Shown here piece by piece: positions 17,184 through 26,255 of a stretch of DNA of 64,000 nucleotides (its first letter is position 1; the number at the start of each line of letters is the position of its first letter). The notes under the pieces were generated by a model. It saw only the letters and a program-made list of their open reading frames with translations, was not told the DNA's origin and did not search any database. This DNA comes from Larkinella knui (GTDB taxonomy: Bacteria; Bacteroidota; Bacteroidia; Cytophagales; Spirosomataceae). Location of the stretch: positions 496,001-560,000 of the forward strand of contig NZ_RQJP01000003.1 of the NCBI RefSeq assembly GCF_003858645.1, read 5' to 3'. Made by a program: the position numbers and the translations under genes.

Positions 17184-19214
17184 TTATACAAATGCGCCGT
17201 GGGTGAATTCCAGATACACTTTATCGCCCGAAACCCCATCCAGGCCATCCGTAAAAAACAGCTTTTTACCCCCGCTGGCATTATACGGAATGAGGGGATA
17301 GGTGTTTCGTAAAACGCCATTCACGTATACATTGACCGCCCCGTAACCGCCACCCAGCGGATGTTTCAGCAGAAATTTCCAGATTCCCGGCGTTTGAAGT
17401 GGTAAATCTAAATCGTTGGTATTCATCGGATACACGTTCGGGCCGGGCGTCATTCCCCACAGGTTTCCGGCCTTAGGATCCTGATCGTAATAAATGTAAA
17501 AGTTTACGGGTGAATTTGATCGGTAGTGAAAGCAACCCACCGGCACCGCCCAGGTGTAGTTTTCAGGGCCGGATATACAGCTTCCGTTCGCATCGGCGTA
17601 GGCCTGCGTATTCAGACGCGCCCAGGCGTCGGCTGCTTTGGCGTCCGCGTCGGCCTGGCTCACTTCGCTACCGTAGGCACCGGCCGGAATGGTGATCGTG
17701 GCCGGGCCGCCAAACTGGCCAGCCGGACAGGTTTGGCGAAGGTAGGTCCCTACCTGTTCGATTAGCCCATTTTCAAACGGCGAAGCCAGACAGCTGGCCG
17801 ATTCGACGGGCGAAAGATAGCCTTCCGTTCCGGGAACGTTGGCTTTCAGGGGAACGCCCACCACCTTTTTATGATCGTCCAGGTAATACTTCTCCAGGAC
17901 TGAAACTTGCATCAAACCGGTTCGTTTGCCATCGCCATCCACCAGGCAGGCCGTGGCTTTAGGCCGCCAGCCGGTCGGCCGCTGAGACAGCGCCGAAATG
18001 GCCGGAAGCTGGGAATAATTCCGACTGGCGTTGCCGAATTCAAACACCAGTGTCCGCCCGATCAGTTCTTCATCATCGATCTTCGGCACCAGCTTCTCAT
18101 CCCCTGGCACCAACGGAATCATGGCCCGATCGGCCACCAGGTAGACTTCCTTCGACAGTTGGAGTTCTTCCAGATACCGCAGGCCTTCGGCCGACAGCCA
18201 GCCCGTGGCCACCGACAGTTCCCGGATGCCCGTTACCGCATTGATCACCCGTTCGGAATACGACGGCAGGAATTCCCAGCCCGCATACCGATCGCTGATC
18301 GATCGGTTCAGCTTCAGACCTTCCTGGCCCTGGCCGGTTAAACAAAGCGTATCGAACCCGCCCAGGCTATTACCAAATACCAGGAAGCGAATATTCCGCC
18401 GATATTGCTGATCCATCCGGAATTCGCGCTTTTCACTGATCCGTTCATCGTTTTCATTCACCAGCCAAACCCGGTATGAAGTCAACGGTTTGGGTTTCAG
18501 ATCCAGGCCCAGGGCTTTCGGGCCGACTGGCACACAGTAGACCGTATACGGAAAGACGTTTTCCAGTTCGTCCGAAACGCCTTCATCCGATGTCAGATCG
18601 CTGTAATAAGCCTGAAAAACCGTCCGTATCCGGGTGGGCGACGGCGTGAAATTGGTCAGGAAGTACAGAAATTCGGGCTGATCAGCCTGGATAATTTTAG
18701 GGTTAGCCGCCCAAGTCAGAAACCGGCGCTGTGGCCCAATGAATTCGGTAAAAAACTGCTCTTTAAACTGAGCGTAATCGACCTCAGAAATGCCCGCTTT
18801 CACAATGTATTGAACCGGCTGGGTTTCGCTGAAGATCTCTTCGCCATCGTTTTCGATCGACAGAATGCAATAGTACGGCATGGTCAGGCGATCGGCGACC
18901 GAAATCCGCGCCTGGTTAAATTCGGGTGCGGTTCGCTCCAGAAGTGGATCCAGTTGGTTCTGAATCTCGAAGAAAGCGCCCTGGTATAACAGGCCCGAAC
19001 CGGCCGATACGGGCGGTTGTTCGGCCGCTTCCAGGCGAACCAGCTGTTTGAACGTTCCAGCCAGGTAGAATTCGGGAATCATCACGGTACAGAAATACCG
19101 TAGATCGCCCCGAAGCGGATACAAATCGGGATCGGCGGCTTCGATATTGACCACGATGGGATTCATCGACAGGCGGGCCGGAAGATAGGTCTGGGTAGCT
19201 AAATAATCGATCAT
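17184..19214 (-). CDS. Large phage structural protein with DUF5977-like segment
   Basis: A 676-residue protein. Most of it is beta-rich and unrecognised. Near residue 520 the stretch YGSEVSQADADAKAADAWAR, followed by AYADANGSC, matches the repeat unit called DUF5977 in Bacteroidota surface and phage proteins. It overlaps the upstream gene by four bases. Likely a tail or adhesion protein; the DUF5977 unit often occurs in large exported proteins, so receptor contact is plausible. Confidence 0.65.
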   Translation of the reverse strand: MIDYLATQTYLPARLSMNPIVVNIEAADPDLYPLRGDLRYFCTVMIPEFYLAGTFKQLVRLEAAEQPPVSAGSGLLYQGAFFEIQNQLDPLLERTAPEFNQARISVADRLTMPYYCILSIENDGEEIFSETQPVQYIVKAGISEVDYAQFKEQFFTEFIGPQRRFLTWAANPKIIQADQPEFLYFLTNFTPSPTRIRTVFQAYYSDLTSDEGVSDELENVFPYTVYCVPVGPKALGLDLKPKPLTSYRVWLVNENDERISEKREFRMDQQYRRNIRFLVFGNSLGGFDTLCLTGQGQEGLKLNRSISDRYAGWEFLPSYSERVINAVTGIRELSVATGWLSAEGLRYLEELQLSKEVYLVADRAMIPLVPGDEKLVPKIDDEELIGRTLVFEFGNASRNYSQLPAISALSQRPTGWRPKATACLVDGDGKRTGLMQVSVLEKYYLDDHKKVVGVPLKANVPGTEGYLSPVESASCLASPFENGLIEQVGTYLRQTCPAGQFGGPATITIPAGAYGSEVSQADADAKAADAWARLNTQAYADANGSCISGPENYTWAVPVGCFHYRSNSPVNFYIYYDQDPKAGNLWGMTPGPNVYPMNTNDLDLPLQTPGIWKFLLKHPLGGGYGAVNVYVNGVLRNTYPLIPYNASGGKKLFFTDGLDGVSGDKVYLEFTHGAFV

Positions 19215-19720
19215 CGGAATAAGCGCGTGTTGATGTTAAGATCCAGTTGAACTTCCATGCGGTAGCCATAATGGGCATCGATCCACAGCTGATTAATGGA
19301 TTCGAGTTTCAACGTATTCAGATCGAAGTGGATCAAAGCCCGATTATTATCCTTCATCAGTTTTGCCATTAGATCGTTCAGGATGGTCAGACTATCGGCG
19401 TAGGCGTCGATTTGCTGTTCCAGTTCATCGATGGGCGCTTTGATCAGGATCGAAATTCCGGTAAAGTAGCGAAGACACAAGTGGCCCGCGCCATTATCCG
19501 ACGGCTGTAAAACGGGTTGTTCGAGCCAGCAAAAGGGATAATCGAAATCTGGAAGGGAACGGGCGAACTCGATTCCTTTTTCGACCGATCCGAAACAGAA
19601 GAATTTAATTTCCGGCGTAGCATCCGCCCAGTCCTGGAAGTACTTGATATACGATTTCAAATCGCCTACGATCATCATACGAATGGGTTTTTGATCGAAG
19701 ATCAGGATCCACATTCGCAC
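19211..19720 (-). CDS. Small phage structural protein (unknown)
   Basis: A 169-residue frame from a GTG at 19720. ATG at 19714 and the ATG pair at 19678/19675 are alternatives, and MMIVGDLKSYIKYF reads like a natural start. It has no membrane segment or known motif. Its stop overlaps the start of the large DUF5977 protein. Upstream lies a short hairpin followed by the recurrent CGTCCTA element, suggesting a separate promoter. Confidence 0.6.
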   Translation of the reverse strand: MRMWILIFDQKPIRMMIVGDLKSYIKYFQDWADATPEIKFFCFGSVEKGIEFARSLPDFDYPFCWLEQPVLQPSDNGAGHLCLRYFTGISILIKAPIDELEQQIDAYADSLTILNDLMAKLMKDNNRALIHFDLNTLKLESINQLWIDAHYGYRMEVQLDLNINTRLFR

Positions 19721-19782
19721 CTGGTAGGACGCAAAAAAAGCCAGTCTGTTTGTAGAATGGCTTAAATTAGAAACCCTAATAT

Positions 19783-20160
19783 TTAAGATTCGATATAGGA
19801 TTTAACGGCGATTATATCTTCATCTGGCATACCACTCAAATACATAGAATAGTAACCTGTCCATATAGAAAACCAAGAAAAAAAGTCGATGTACTGCGCA
19901 ATAGTTAGAATCACTTTTCCATTCGACATTCTTTTTAATTCCTTGATTTTAATGTACACAACATCATCAATATCTTTTCTGTTTCTGAAAATTGCCACAC
20001 CTTCTTCATGGTAAAATTTGGAACCCGTACGACGAAAAGTAAACCTTAAACGGCCACATGAATCTGTTCTAAATGTGCAGTAATCAATTCTTGGGATATT
20101 TCGGTAAAATGCAAAAGCGGAGAAAGATGCTCGTACATCATATTCCTGCAATCTGGCCAT
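19783..20160 (-). CDS. AT-rich single cargo gene, unknown
   Basis: A 125-residue protein of unfamiliar sequence, rich in Tyr, Phe and Ile, with a short hydrophobic patch near residue 95 (IDFFSWFSIWTGYYSMYL). Base composition is far more AT-rich than the flanking structural genes, and it sits in its own intergenic pocket. This is typical of a moron. No function can be assigned. Confidence 0.65.
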   Translation of the reverse strand: MARLQEYDVRASFSAFAFYRNIPRIDYCTFRTDSCGRLRFTFRRTGSKFYHEEGVAIFRNRKDIDDVVYIKIKELKRMSNGKVILTIAQYIDFFSWFSIWTGYYSMYLSGMPDEDIIAVKSYIES

Positions 20161-20198
20161 AAATTTATGTCGGTTCGAAAATGCAATTTACATAGTTT

Positions 20199-21044
20199 TC
20201 AGTCTTGGTTCTGTTCTGCCCGCTGATTGGCCCGTTTAATCTTCAGATTGTTATCCCGAAGAAACAGCCAAACCGTGTGACCGTTCTGTTTGCAGACGTT
20301 TTCAAAGTCACCAAATACGCCCAGCTTGGCGATATCCATAAACGTCGTAACCAGGCCTTCGCCGTTTTCATACAGGGGCGCTTCATCCTGATCTTCCGAT
20401 GGCTCATAGGCCAGTTTATAGCCTTCTAAAAACCGGTTATTGGTAAACTCGAAGTACTGAAGGATCGCCATCACCACACCGATCGGCAAGTTCTTTTCCT
20501 GGAACACCTTCGCCCGTTCGTCGGATAGAACCGTATTGTACAATTCCCGCAAATCGCCGTTCCAATCCGTTGAAGACTTGAACGTTTGGGCGTCCGGGCG
20601 AATCGGCCGGCATAGGGTGGCCACCAGCTGAAACACCGCATGGATCACGGGCTGATCCTTCCGAACATAGGCGATATAATTGATATTGGCCATTGCGATT
20701 TCGATGGCGCTGGTATTACTAAAGCCTCCTTCCGGAAGAAGATAGGTAATACCGTCAAAGGTGAACGAATCGAACGGTTTGGCCTGGATCTTCGTCGTAA
20801 AGACCCAACTGGCCAGCCGCATCAGCCGCCATTTCTGGCTGGCGTTTAATTGCTCCAGTAATTTTTCCGAAGCCGATAAGAGCATTTTAGCGGCCGCGAA
20901 TTTTAACAGGGCTGAAGACCCTGGCGAAGTGGTATCCGGATCCACCAGCTGAAGCGGAAGAAGCGCCTGGATTTGTTCGGGCGTACATTCCGCCCAGCCT
21001 TCCGGCATGGTAAATGATTTCGTACCGATTTGAATATTCTTCAT
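20199..21044 (-). CDS. Phage protein of unknown function
   Basis: A 281-residue soluble protein (start MKNIQIGTKSFTMPEGWAEC). Its ATG overlaps the stop of the spanin-like gene upstream in the ATGA manner. Mid-region helices (LLKFAAAKMLLSASEKLLEQL) and an acidic segment at about 225 are visible. Position between lysis and tail genes suggests a tail assembly factor, but no motif confirms it. Confidence 0.6.
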   Translation of the reverse strand: MKNIQIGTKSFTMPEGWAECTPEQIQALLPLQLVDPDTTSPGSSALLKFAAAKMLLSASEKLLEQLNASQKWRLMRLASWVFTTKIQAKPFDSFTFDGITYLLPEGGFSNTSAIEIAMANINYIAYVRKDQPVIHAVFQLVATLCRPIRPDAQTFKSSTDWNGDLRELYNTVLSDERAKVFQEKNLPIGVVMAILQYFEFTNNRFLEGYKLAYEPSEDQDEAPLYENGEGLVTTFMDIAKLGVFGDFENVCKQNGHTVWLFLRDNNLKIKRANQRAEQNQD

Positions 21045-21430
21045 CGCAGGAGTTGAAATAAAGTGATACCGGCCAGGATCCGCCAGGCCCAGGCTTCCAG
21101 CTGAAGCTTTTTTCGCCGATCGCCTTCGGTCGTTTTATCGTCCTGGGCTTTCTTCAGGTCACTCTTCAGCTGGGCTTCGCTCGCCTGGCTCACCACCAGG
21201 ATATCTTTACAGGTTTGAAACCGGGCCTGGGCGATGGTGGCCGATTCCTGGGCGAAGTCGCCACGGATCAGATCGGCATGGATCCGCCTGGCATTCTCCA
21301 TAAATTCCGCCCGAATGATGGAATCAGTTTCGGCTTTTATACCGCTGATTGATTGCCCGCATAGCTTCGACCAGGGAAAGGCGATCAGCAGAATCCAACG
21401 CCATTTTTTTACGTAGTTCCAGAATTTCAT
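21041..21430 (-). CDS. Exported spanin-like lysis protein (overlaps its neighbour)
   Basis: A 129-residue protein. Residues 1-26 form a signal peptide (WRWILLIAFPWSKLCGQ). A charged helical stretch follows (SQASEAQLKSDLKKAQDDK) and a short hydrophobic C-terminal segment (AWRILAGITLFQLL). Its first 107 bases overlap the coding end of 21324-21677 in another frame, as Rz/Rz1 spanin genes do. A spanin partner role is inferred from topology and overlap. Confidence 0.5.
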   Translation of the reverse strand: MKFWNYVKKWRWILLIAFPWSKLCGQSISGIKAETDSIIRAEFMENARRIHADLIRGDFAQESATIAQARFQTCKDILVVSQASEAQLKSDLKKAQDDKTTEGDRRKKLQLEAWAWRILAGITLFQLLR

Positions 21431-21677
21431 TCGCTTTATCTAAAAGTAAAAGATCTTTTTCCTTCAGCTTTTGGCCGTACTCAATCGACAAGCGAAACGC
21501 TTCATCCGCCCGAACTTGCCGAAGCAGTTCCACCCGTTCATCCTGGCAGGTCTGAAGACTTCGCTGGTTGAGAAAATACCCCACCGCCCAGCCGACGGCA
21601 GAAACCAGCATCGCCAGCCCCATTTCCCAGGCAAATCGGCGTCCATCCTGGCGAATGAATTGAAGAAGTGCTTTCAT
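21324..21677 (-). CDS. Inner-membrane spanin-like protein
   Basis: A 117-residue protein with one transmembrane helix at residues 17-36 (WEMGLAMLVSAVGWAVGYFL), then a coiled coil to about residue 105 (EYGQKLKEKDLLLLDKANEI). This is the layout of an i-spanin. It starts at the stop of the putative endolysin and overlaps the next lysis gene. Together they would connect inner and outer membranes at lysis. No sequence-level match claimed. Confidence 0.55.
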   Translation of the reverse strand: MKALLQFIRQDGRRFAWEMGLAMLVSAVGWAVGYFLNQRSLQTCQDERVELLRQVRADEAFRLSIEYGQKLKEKDLLLLDKANEILELRKKMALDSADRLSLVEAMRAINQRYKSRN

Positions 21678-22369
21678 CAGTCCGCATTCGGTTTAAAGCT
21701 TTTCCAGTACGGGCTGATCCAGTTGGCGATCGCCTTGATCTCGCTGGTTTTGCGGAAATTGATGTAACAGCCATCCTTCGTTCCTTTGCCGCCCGATGTA
21801 TTGAACCCGATACACTTCACCCGATCATCTTCATCCGGATCATACCGATCCTGGGCAATGCCTTCGATGTGGCTGGCGAACAGCGAAACGGCATCCATCC
21901 GCCCCGGTTTCAATCCGATCCGCTGGTTTCCCCGCCCGTTTCGTTTGTAGATGATGGTCTTCGGCTGGCTGAAGTACGATCGAACCATTCCCACACCCCG
22001 AACCGGTAAGACCACCGAATTAATGGCGTGAACGTAGTAAAAAGCACTGGCGCAGTAGTGGGCGCGGGTCGGCAGATTGCTAAACCGGTTAATGGCCGCA
22101 ATCCAAACCGCATCGTTCCGATCGGTTCGTTCGGTTTTGCCGACAAAGGTGGCCGCCGAATCATACACCGCCTGGCGAAGCTGGGCTTCCGATTCAAACA
22201 CCAGCGGCCCCCGTGGAAGCGGCCGCTTCGATTCACCGGCCAATTTAGCCAGCGACGAAGCGGCCGCTTTTTTGGGGGTTTGCCCGTTTACGGTTTGACC
22301 GAATGCGACAAGGCCAGAAAGAATAATAAGCCTAAACAGAAAATGGTAGTGATGAGCGATCGTTGCCAC
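21677..22369 (-). CDS. Exported cell-wall hydrolase-like protein (putative endolysin)
   Basis: A 230-residue protein with a signal peptide (residues 1-30, FRLIILSGLVAFGQTVNGQ). The mature part has Cys in HYCASAFYYVHAINS, His in SHIEGIAQD, and Asn in CIGFNTSGGKGTKDGCYINF, arranged as in CHAP/NlpC-type cysteine peptidoglycan hydrolases. The start overlaps the 3' end of the upstream gene by 82 bases. Neighbours have holin- and spanin-like topology, supporting a lysis cassette. Export by signal peptide rather than by holin alone is possible. Confidence 0.55.
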   Translation of the reverse strand: MATIAHHYHFLFRLIILSGLVAFGQTVNGQTPKKAAASSLAKLAGESKRPLPRGPLVFESEAQLRQAVYDSAATFVGKTERTDRNDAVWIAAINRFSNLPTRAHYCASAFYYVHAINSVVLPVRGVGMVRSYFSQPKTIIYKRNGRGNQRIGLKPGRMDAVSLFASHIEGIAQDRYDPDEDDRVKCIGFNTSGGKGTKDGCYINFRKTSEIKAIANWISPYWKSFKPNAD

Positions 22370-23094
22370 GGCGTTAGTTCTTCGTTGAATTCGGTATAAA
22401 AATCCTTCTTCGAGCGCAGAACGGGTAGGACATAAAAACCCATGAAGGGAACAATCAGAAACAGGATCGCCAGCGCCACCGGCAGATCCGAAAACACCAC
22501 CAACTTTTCAAAAAAGAACTTCTGGATCGATGTGATATCGTACGGCTGAAGGTGTTTTTCCGCTGGAAGCGTTTCGTTTAGCCCCTGGATGTAGGTCTGA
22601 AGCCCCATAAACTGGCGGTAACAAAAGGCGATGGCCGCCAGGATCCCCACCACCTGGAGCATGGCCACCACCGGCCGCTTCAGCAGCGGGAGCCTGGGCT
22701 TTTCTTCGCCCCGATCCGGAAGGCTCTGATCCAGCCCCAGTTCCTGGCCGATCTGAAACGCCCGCTGTTCATCTTCCCGCGCCAGGCGCAGCAGCGTCCG
22801 TTTTTCTTCTTCGTCGGTTTCCTGGCGGGCGATGGCGCGAAAGTTTTCAGCATCCATCAGATGGGTTTCGCGCACTTGACCCAGCCGGGCGCGTTGGGCG
22901 ATAATTTCCGATTGTTCTTCTTCCTGAAGCCGCAACAGATCCGCTTCGGCGGCCTGAATGGCTTCCTGGGCTTTCTGGCGCTGGGATTCCAGGGATTCGG
23001 ACTTCAGCCGGTTCGGCTTGAACGGATGGCCGTTCAGTATTGATTTTGGGGTTTCATTGGCCCCAGTTGGGCCGTTGACGGTTTTGGTAGTCAT
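22288..23094 (-). CDS. Coiled-coil membrane protein of the lysis region
   Basis: A 268-residue protein from ATG 23094, which overlaps the upstream stop (ATGA); longer in-frame starts would run back through the upstream gene. Residues 30-110 are a strong coiled coil (QRQKAQEAIQAAEADLLRLQ). Three hydrophobic segments follow at about 145-165, 200-225 and 245-265 (LAILFLIVPFMGFYVLPVL). Unknown family. A holin-like or membrane-scaffold role fits the position, by inference. Confidence 0.6.
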   Translation of the reverse strand: MTTKTVNGPTGANETPKSILNGHPFKPNRLKSESLESQRQKAQEAIQAAEADLLRLQEEEQSEIIAQRARLGQVRETHLMDAENFRAIARQETDEEEKRTLLRLAREDEQRAFQIGQELGLDQSLPDRGEEKPRLPLLKRPVVAMLQVVGILAAIAFCYRQFMGLQTYIQGLNETLPAEKHLQPYDITSIQKFFFEKLVVFSDLPVALAILFLIVPFMGFYVLPVLRSKKDFYTEFNEELTPWQRSLITTIFCLGLLFFLALSHSVKP

Positions 23095-23321
23095 TGGTTG
23101 GAATACGATTTTAAACGATTGACAAAAACACGGATAACGGCCACGGTAGCCAGGTAGAAAAACAGGTGAAACACCAGTAAAAGAATGGCCAGGACTGGAA
23201 ACCAAAGTGGCGCAAACAGCCAGAACCAGGAGACATCAATGAAGGCTAACGCATTCAGTAGAATCGCTACCAAAAAGGCGAATTCCAATCCGCCCAGGAT
23301 CAACAACGTTTTAAAATTCAT
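23091..23321 (-). CDS. Small two-helix membrane protein (holin candidate)
   Basis: A 76-residue protein, mostly hydrophobic, with two membrane segments (TLLILGGLEFAFLVAILLNA and WFPVLAILLLVFHLFFYLAT) and a basic tail (RVFVNRLKSYSNQ). Size, topology and place before the wall hydrolase suit a class II holin. It has four-base overlaps with both neighbours. Confidence 0.55.
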   Translation of the reverse strand: MNFKTLLILGGLEFAFLVAILLNALAFIDVSWFWLFAPLWFPVLAILLLVFHLFFYLATVAVIRVFVNRLKSYSNQ

Positions 23322-24322
23322 AGCACATAAAAAGGATTAGAGGGATCGTTTTTCGGCCGCCGAACGTGGCCCGATTCAACCGGCGCGACGTACAAATCGG
23401 AAGTGTAGTAAAGCGGGAAGACCGTGGCCGAAGCCTGGGCGTTCAGGCAGTTTCGGAGTTCGGCGGCTTTTTCGTGGCCAGCCGCCAGGGCGTTACTGCG
23501 GATGATGTTCAGCCGTTCACCCGTTAGGGCGTTTTCGTTCACAATCCCATCCGTTTCCGACACCAGGCGCAGATCCGTATTCATGTTCAGATACGGAACC
23601 GCCAGAGCGAAACCAAACTGAACCACGGCTTTCCGGGCCAGCGCCAGCACTTCTTTTTCTTCGGGCGAAAACAGCACTTCCGGAGCCGCCAGTTTTCCCT
23701 TCAGGTAATTTTCAAAGGCCGCGCCCAGCACCGGCCGGATAAACTCTTCTTCGGCGGCATTGAAATAATCCCGAATCGACAGATACAACCGGCGGCTTTT
23801 CTGGATGGCCGGAAAATATTTCGTGGCTTCGCTGGCCGAACTGATCAGCTGGCTTTTCTGGATCAGGAACGAAGCGGATCCCTTCCAGGTCGGAAACCAA
23901 TCCGCCTTCCATTCCAGCCAGGCCAGGGCCGCTTCCAGGTAGCGATCCGCCTTTTCTTGGTGGCTTTTGACCGTGGCCACAAACAACCATTTGGGCATAG
24001 CCTGGGTATTGGGAACCGAATTCATCACCATACCGCCGTCGCCCGTTACTGTGATCAGCGACGGCATGGCATCCAGGTACGCATACCAGGCCAGCGCCAT
24101 CCGAAGTTTATCCTTCAGCTGTTTCTGGGCCGCATCCAGGCCCGCCGTGGGCTGGGAAAGTTCATCGTACAACTCCTGGCCGATGGCCGGAATGATAAAC
24201 GTCAGTTCCGCCCCGGCCACGAACGGCTTCCAGGTCTTCCAGTCCATTGTTTTCTGGATCCCGCCCAGGTACTCTTTCAGGCCGCCTTCATCGCCGACCG
24301 TTGCAGTGTTGTTAAACAGCAT
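23318..24322 (-). CDS. Phage head-region protein (unknown, DUF6712-like by recollection)
   Basis: A 334-residue, largely alpha-helical soluble protein (GLKEYLGGIQKTMDWKTWKP; LRMALAWYAYLDAMP). Its start overlaps the portal stop by 11 bases. It resembles proteins found beside portals in Bacteroidota phages, but the family name is from memory. Head-tail connection is a positional guess. Confidence 0.6.
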   Translation of the reverse strand: MLFNNTATVGDEGGLKEYLGGIQKTMDWKTWKPFVAGAELTFIIPAIGQELYDELSQPTAGLDAAQKQLKDKLRMALAWYAYLDAMPSLITVTGDGGMVMNSVPNTQAMPKWLFVATVKSHQEKADRYLEAALAWLEWKADWFPTWKGSASFLIQKSQLISSASEATKYFPAIQKSRRLYLSIRDYFNAAEEEFIRPVLGAAFENYLKGKLAAPEVLFSPEEKEVLALARKAVVQFGFALAVPYLNMNTDLRLVSETDGIVNENALTGERLNIIRSNALAAGHEKAAELRNCLNAQASATVFPLYYTSDLYVAPVESGHVRRPKNDPSNPFYVL

Positions 24323-25634
24323 CTTCTTTGTCGTTTTCGGTGGTGGAAGATTTGGATGAATTCGGATTTTGACCCGCCCCGCCTGGCGTCACATCGTAGG
24401 TATAGAGCGAAATATTACGGATATCGAAATCCATTTCGGCAGGCCAGCCGTTGATCCGTTTGGTGATGTAGAGCACCTGAAGCAAAACCAGCCGATCGAC
24501 GTACGTTAAAAAACCTTGCTGGTAATTGGCGGCCGCTTCCAGTTCTTTCCCCGATCCGCCCAGCTTGCCGCCCGTATCGATCCCCGCCAGCGTTGGAAGG
24601 ACACCGTGGCCGCTGGCCTGGGCTACGTTGGCCGTGTTAAACAGGCTCATGTAGGCATCATCCGACATGGTGTTTTTCAACGGCGTAATGATCACCCCGA
24701 CCATCGGCTGGCCGGTTAAATTGCTGGCGTGAAACGTAAACAGGGCTTTTTCGGCGTTGTCGGTTCCCGCCAGGCTTTCTCCCATTTCCTTCAAAACCGA
24801 TTCCTTCAGCGCGTCTTTTTCTTCGTCGGTCAAGCCATCCTTATCGAAATACGTGTCCGGGATCGAAATGTGGTATTTGATATTGTACCCATTGTCCAGG
24901 CCGTTATCGTGAAATTTCGGGATCTTGTTGGCCACCTTGGCCCAGGTTTCGGTGGACCACCATTCCGGAAACGAATAGTAATCCTGGCCGGGCATTCGAT
25001 CCATCAGCTGGAGAATACAAACCGGATACTTCGTCGGATCTTTCGGATCGAAAGCCGGAATGGTTTTCGTATCAGCCGCTTTATAGGCCTTCGTTCCGAA
25101 GTTGGGATTCACCAGGAAGGCCGACTTCTTCAATTCGCCCGCCTTCAGTTTGCGAACCCGGCATTTGAAGGCGTCGATCATTTCCACCCCCACCAGCTTC
25201 TTCGATACATCCAGCGTCAGCTGAAGAAAACCGTTCGCACAAAACGAATACTGGAGTGCCAGCGAAACAAATTCCAGATCCCAGCCCACCAGCTCTTTCC
25301 ATTCCAGGAATTCCGGAAAAACCACCGGTTCAAACCGCGTCGGCTGGCCTTTGATCTCCTTTCCGGCATGGGTGTAAACGCCCAGGCCGGTCGTAAAATC
25401 CCGGCGTGTTTTGATCAGCCGCCACTTGTTGGGCGATTCGCTGGCCAGCTTGTGCATTTTGGTTAGCTGATCATCCTTCGCCCCCCAGGGAACGTACTCC
25501 GATCGGGACTTAAACCCCGCCCCGGCCGTATGCGTTGTTATGTCCGCTTCGCCGAACGTCACCAGGGCCGCTTCTTTTTTTGATCCGAACGATACCGTAT
25601 ACACGTTACCGGCCAGCTTGCGAATGTTGGACAT
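24312..25634 (-). CDS. Phage portal protein
   Basis: A 440-residue protein. Segments typical of portals include the early SRSEYVPWGAKDDQLTKMHK, the middle KIPKFHDNGLDNGYNIKYHI, and GVIITPLKNTMSDDAYMSLF near residue 300. Late comes an alpha-helical region with GSGKELEAAANYQQG. The portal forms the ring through which terminase packages DNA. It follows terL after one small gene, as expected, and ends in a disordered Ser/Asn tail. Confidence 0.8.
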   Translation of the reverse strand: MSNIRKLAGNVYTVSFGSKKEAALVTFGEADITTHTAGAGFKSRSEYVPWGAKDDQLTKMHKLASESPNKWRLIKTRRDFTTGLGVYTHAGKEIKGQPTRFEPVVFPEFLEWKELVGWDLEFVSLALQYSFCANGFLQLTLDVSKKLVGVEMIDAFKCRVRKLKAGELKKSAFLVNPNFGTKAYKAADTKTIPAFDPKDPTKYPVCILQLMDRMPGQDYYSFPEWWSTETWAKVANKIPKFHDNGLDNGYNIKYHISIPDTYFDKDGLTDEEKDALKESVLKEMGESLAGTDNAEKALFTFHASNLTGQPMVGVIITPLKNTMSDDAYMSLFNTANVAQASGHGVLPTLAGIDTGGKLGGSGKELEAAANYQQGFLTYVDRLVLLQVLYITKRINGWPAEMDFDIRNISLYTYDVTPGGAGQNPNSSKSSTTENDKEDAV

Positions 25635-25636
25635 CG

Positions 25637-25951
25637 TTAGTAGTTGTGAAAAATTGTATAGCCATTGTACGCCACCAGCAATTCGATTTTGACTTCAAAC
25701 GTGTGGCGATTTTTGCAGTCGTAGAGCAGCAGCGCCCCGGCCTGGTTCATGTTCCGGCGAATCGAATGCAAATCCTTTTTCTGGCCGCCGTCAGCGGATC
25801 CAGTGGGAACCGTGGCCTTCGTTGGGTTTTTCTTCACCTGGCCTTTGAAGCTGATCGATCCATCCAGCTTCCGAAACTTCAGGCTGAAGACGGTTCCGGC
25901 TTCCTGGATTTCGTGCAGTACGGTTTTGAGGGTAATTGTCTGGTTTGCCAT
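25637..25951 (-). CDS. Small phage protein between terminase and portal
   Basis: A 104-residue protein from ATG 25951 (MANQTITLKTVLHEIQEAGT); the longer frame to 25984 adds residues that run into the intergenic promoter-like element. It has a beta-rich look, with a basic middle (KKNPTKATVPTGSADGGQKK). Function unknown. Confidence 0.65.
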   Translation of the reverse strand: MANQTITLKTVLHEIQEAGTVFSLKFRKLDGSISFKGQVKKNPTKATVPTGSADGGQKKDLHSIRRNMNQAGALLLYDCKNRHTFEVKIELLVAYNGYTIFHNY

Positions 25952-26051
25952 CGGCTTTTCTAAGTCGATACAAGGATAAACCACCGAATTGATAGCGGAT
26001 AGGACACTTTTTCCCCATTTTGTGGCCCCCGAAAACGGGTTTTGCAGTCAC

Positions 26052-26095
26052 AAAAAAGGCGATCCGCCTGATACAAAATCAGTTAGATCGCCTTT
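26052..26095 (-). terminator. Intrinsic terminator between terL and the portal group
   Basis: AAAGGCGATC at one end pairs with GATCGCCTTT at the other, with a nested CTGAT/ATCAG stem and a T-run on the minus strand. It ends the terminase transcript. The next group starts after a GTGTCCTA element at 26000-26012. Confidence 0.8.
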
Positions 26096-26255
26096 GAGCC
26101 AAAAAATGGTGTTCTGTTTCCCGATGGCCCATACCGCCCTTTACCGCCGACCGCCGTGGCGGTATCAGAAAAACGGAATATAACTTCGTAAACTCACCCG
26201 GATCGGGCTGGTTCTGCAACAATCCCGTACGAATTCGCGGGATAAATTGGAAGGA

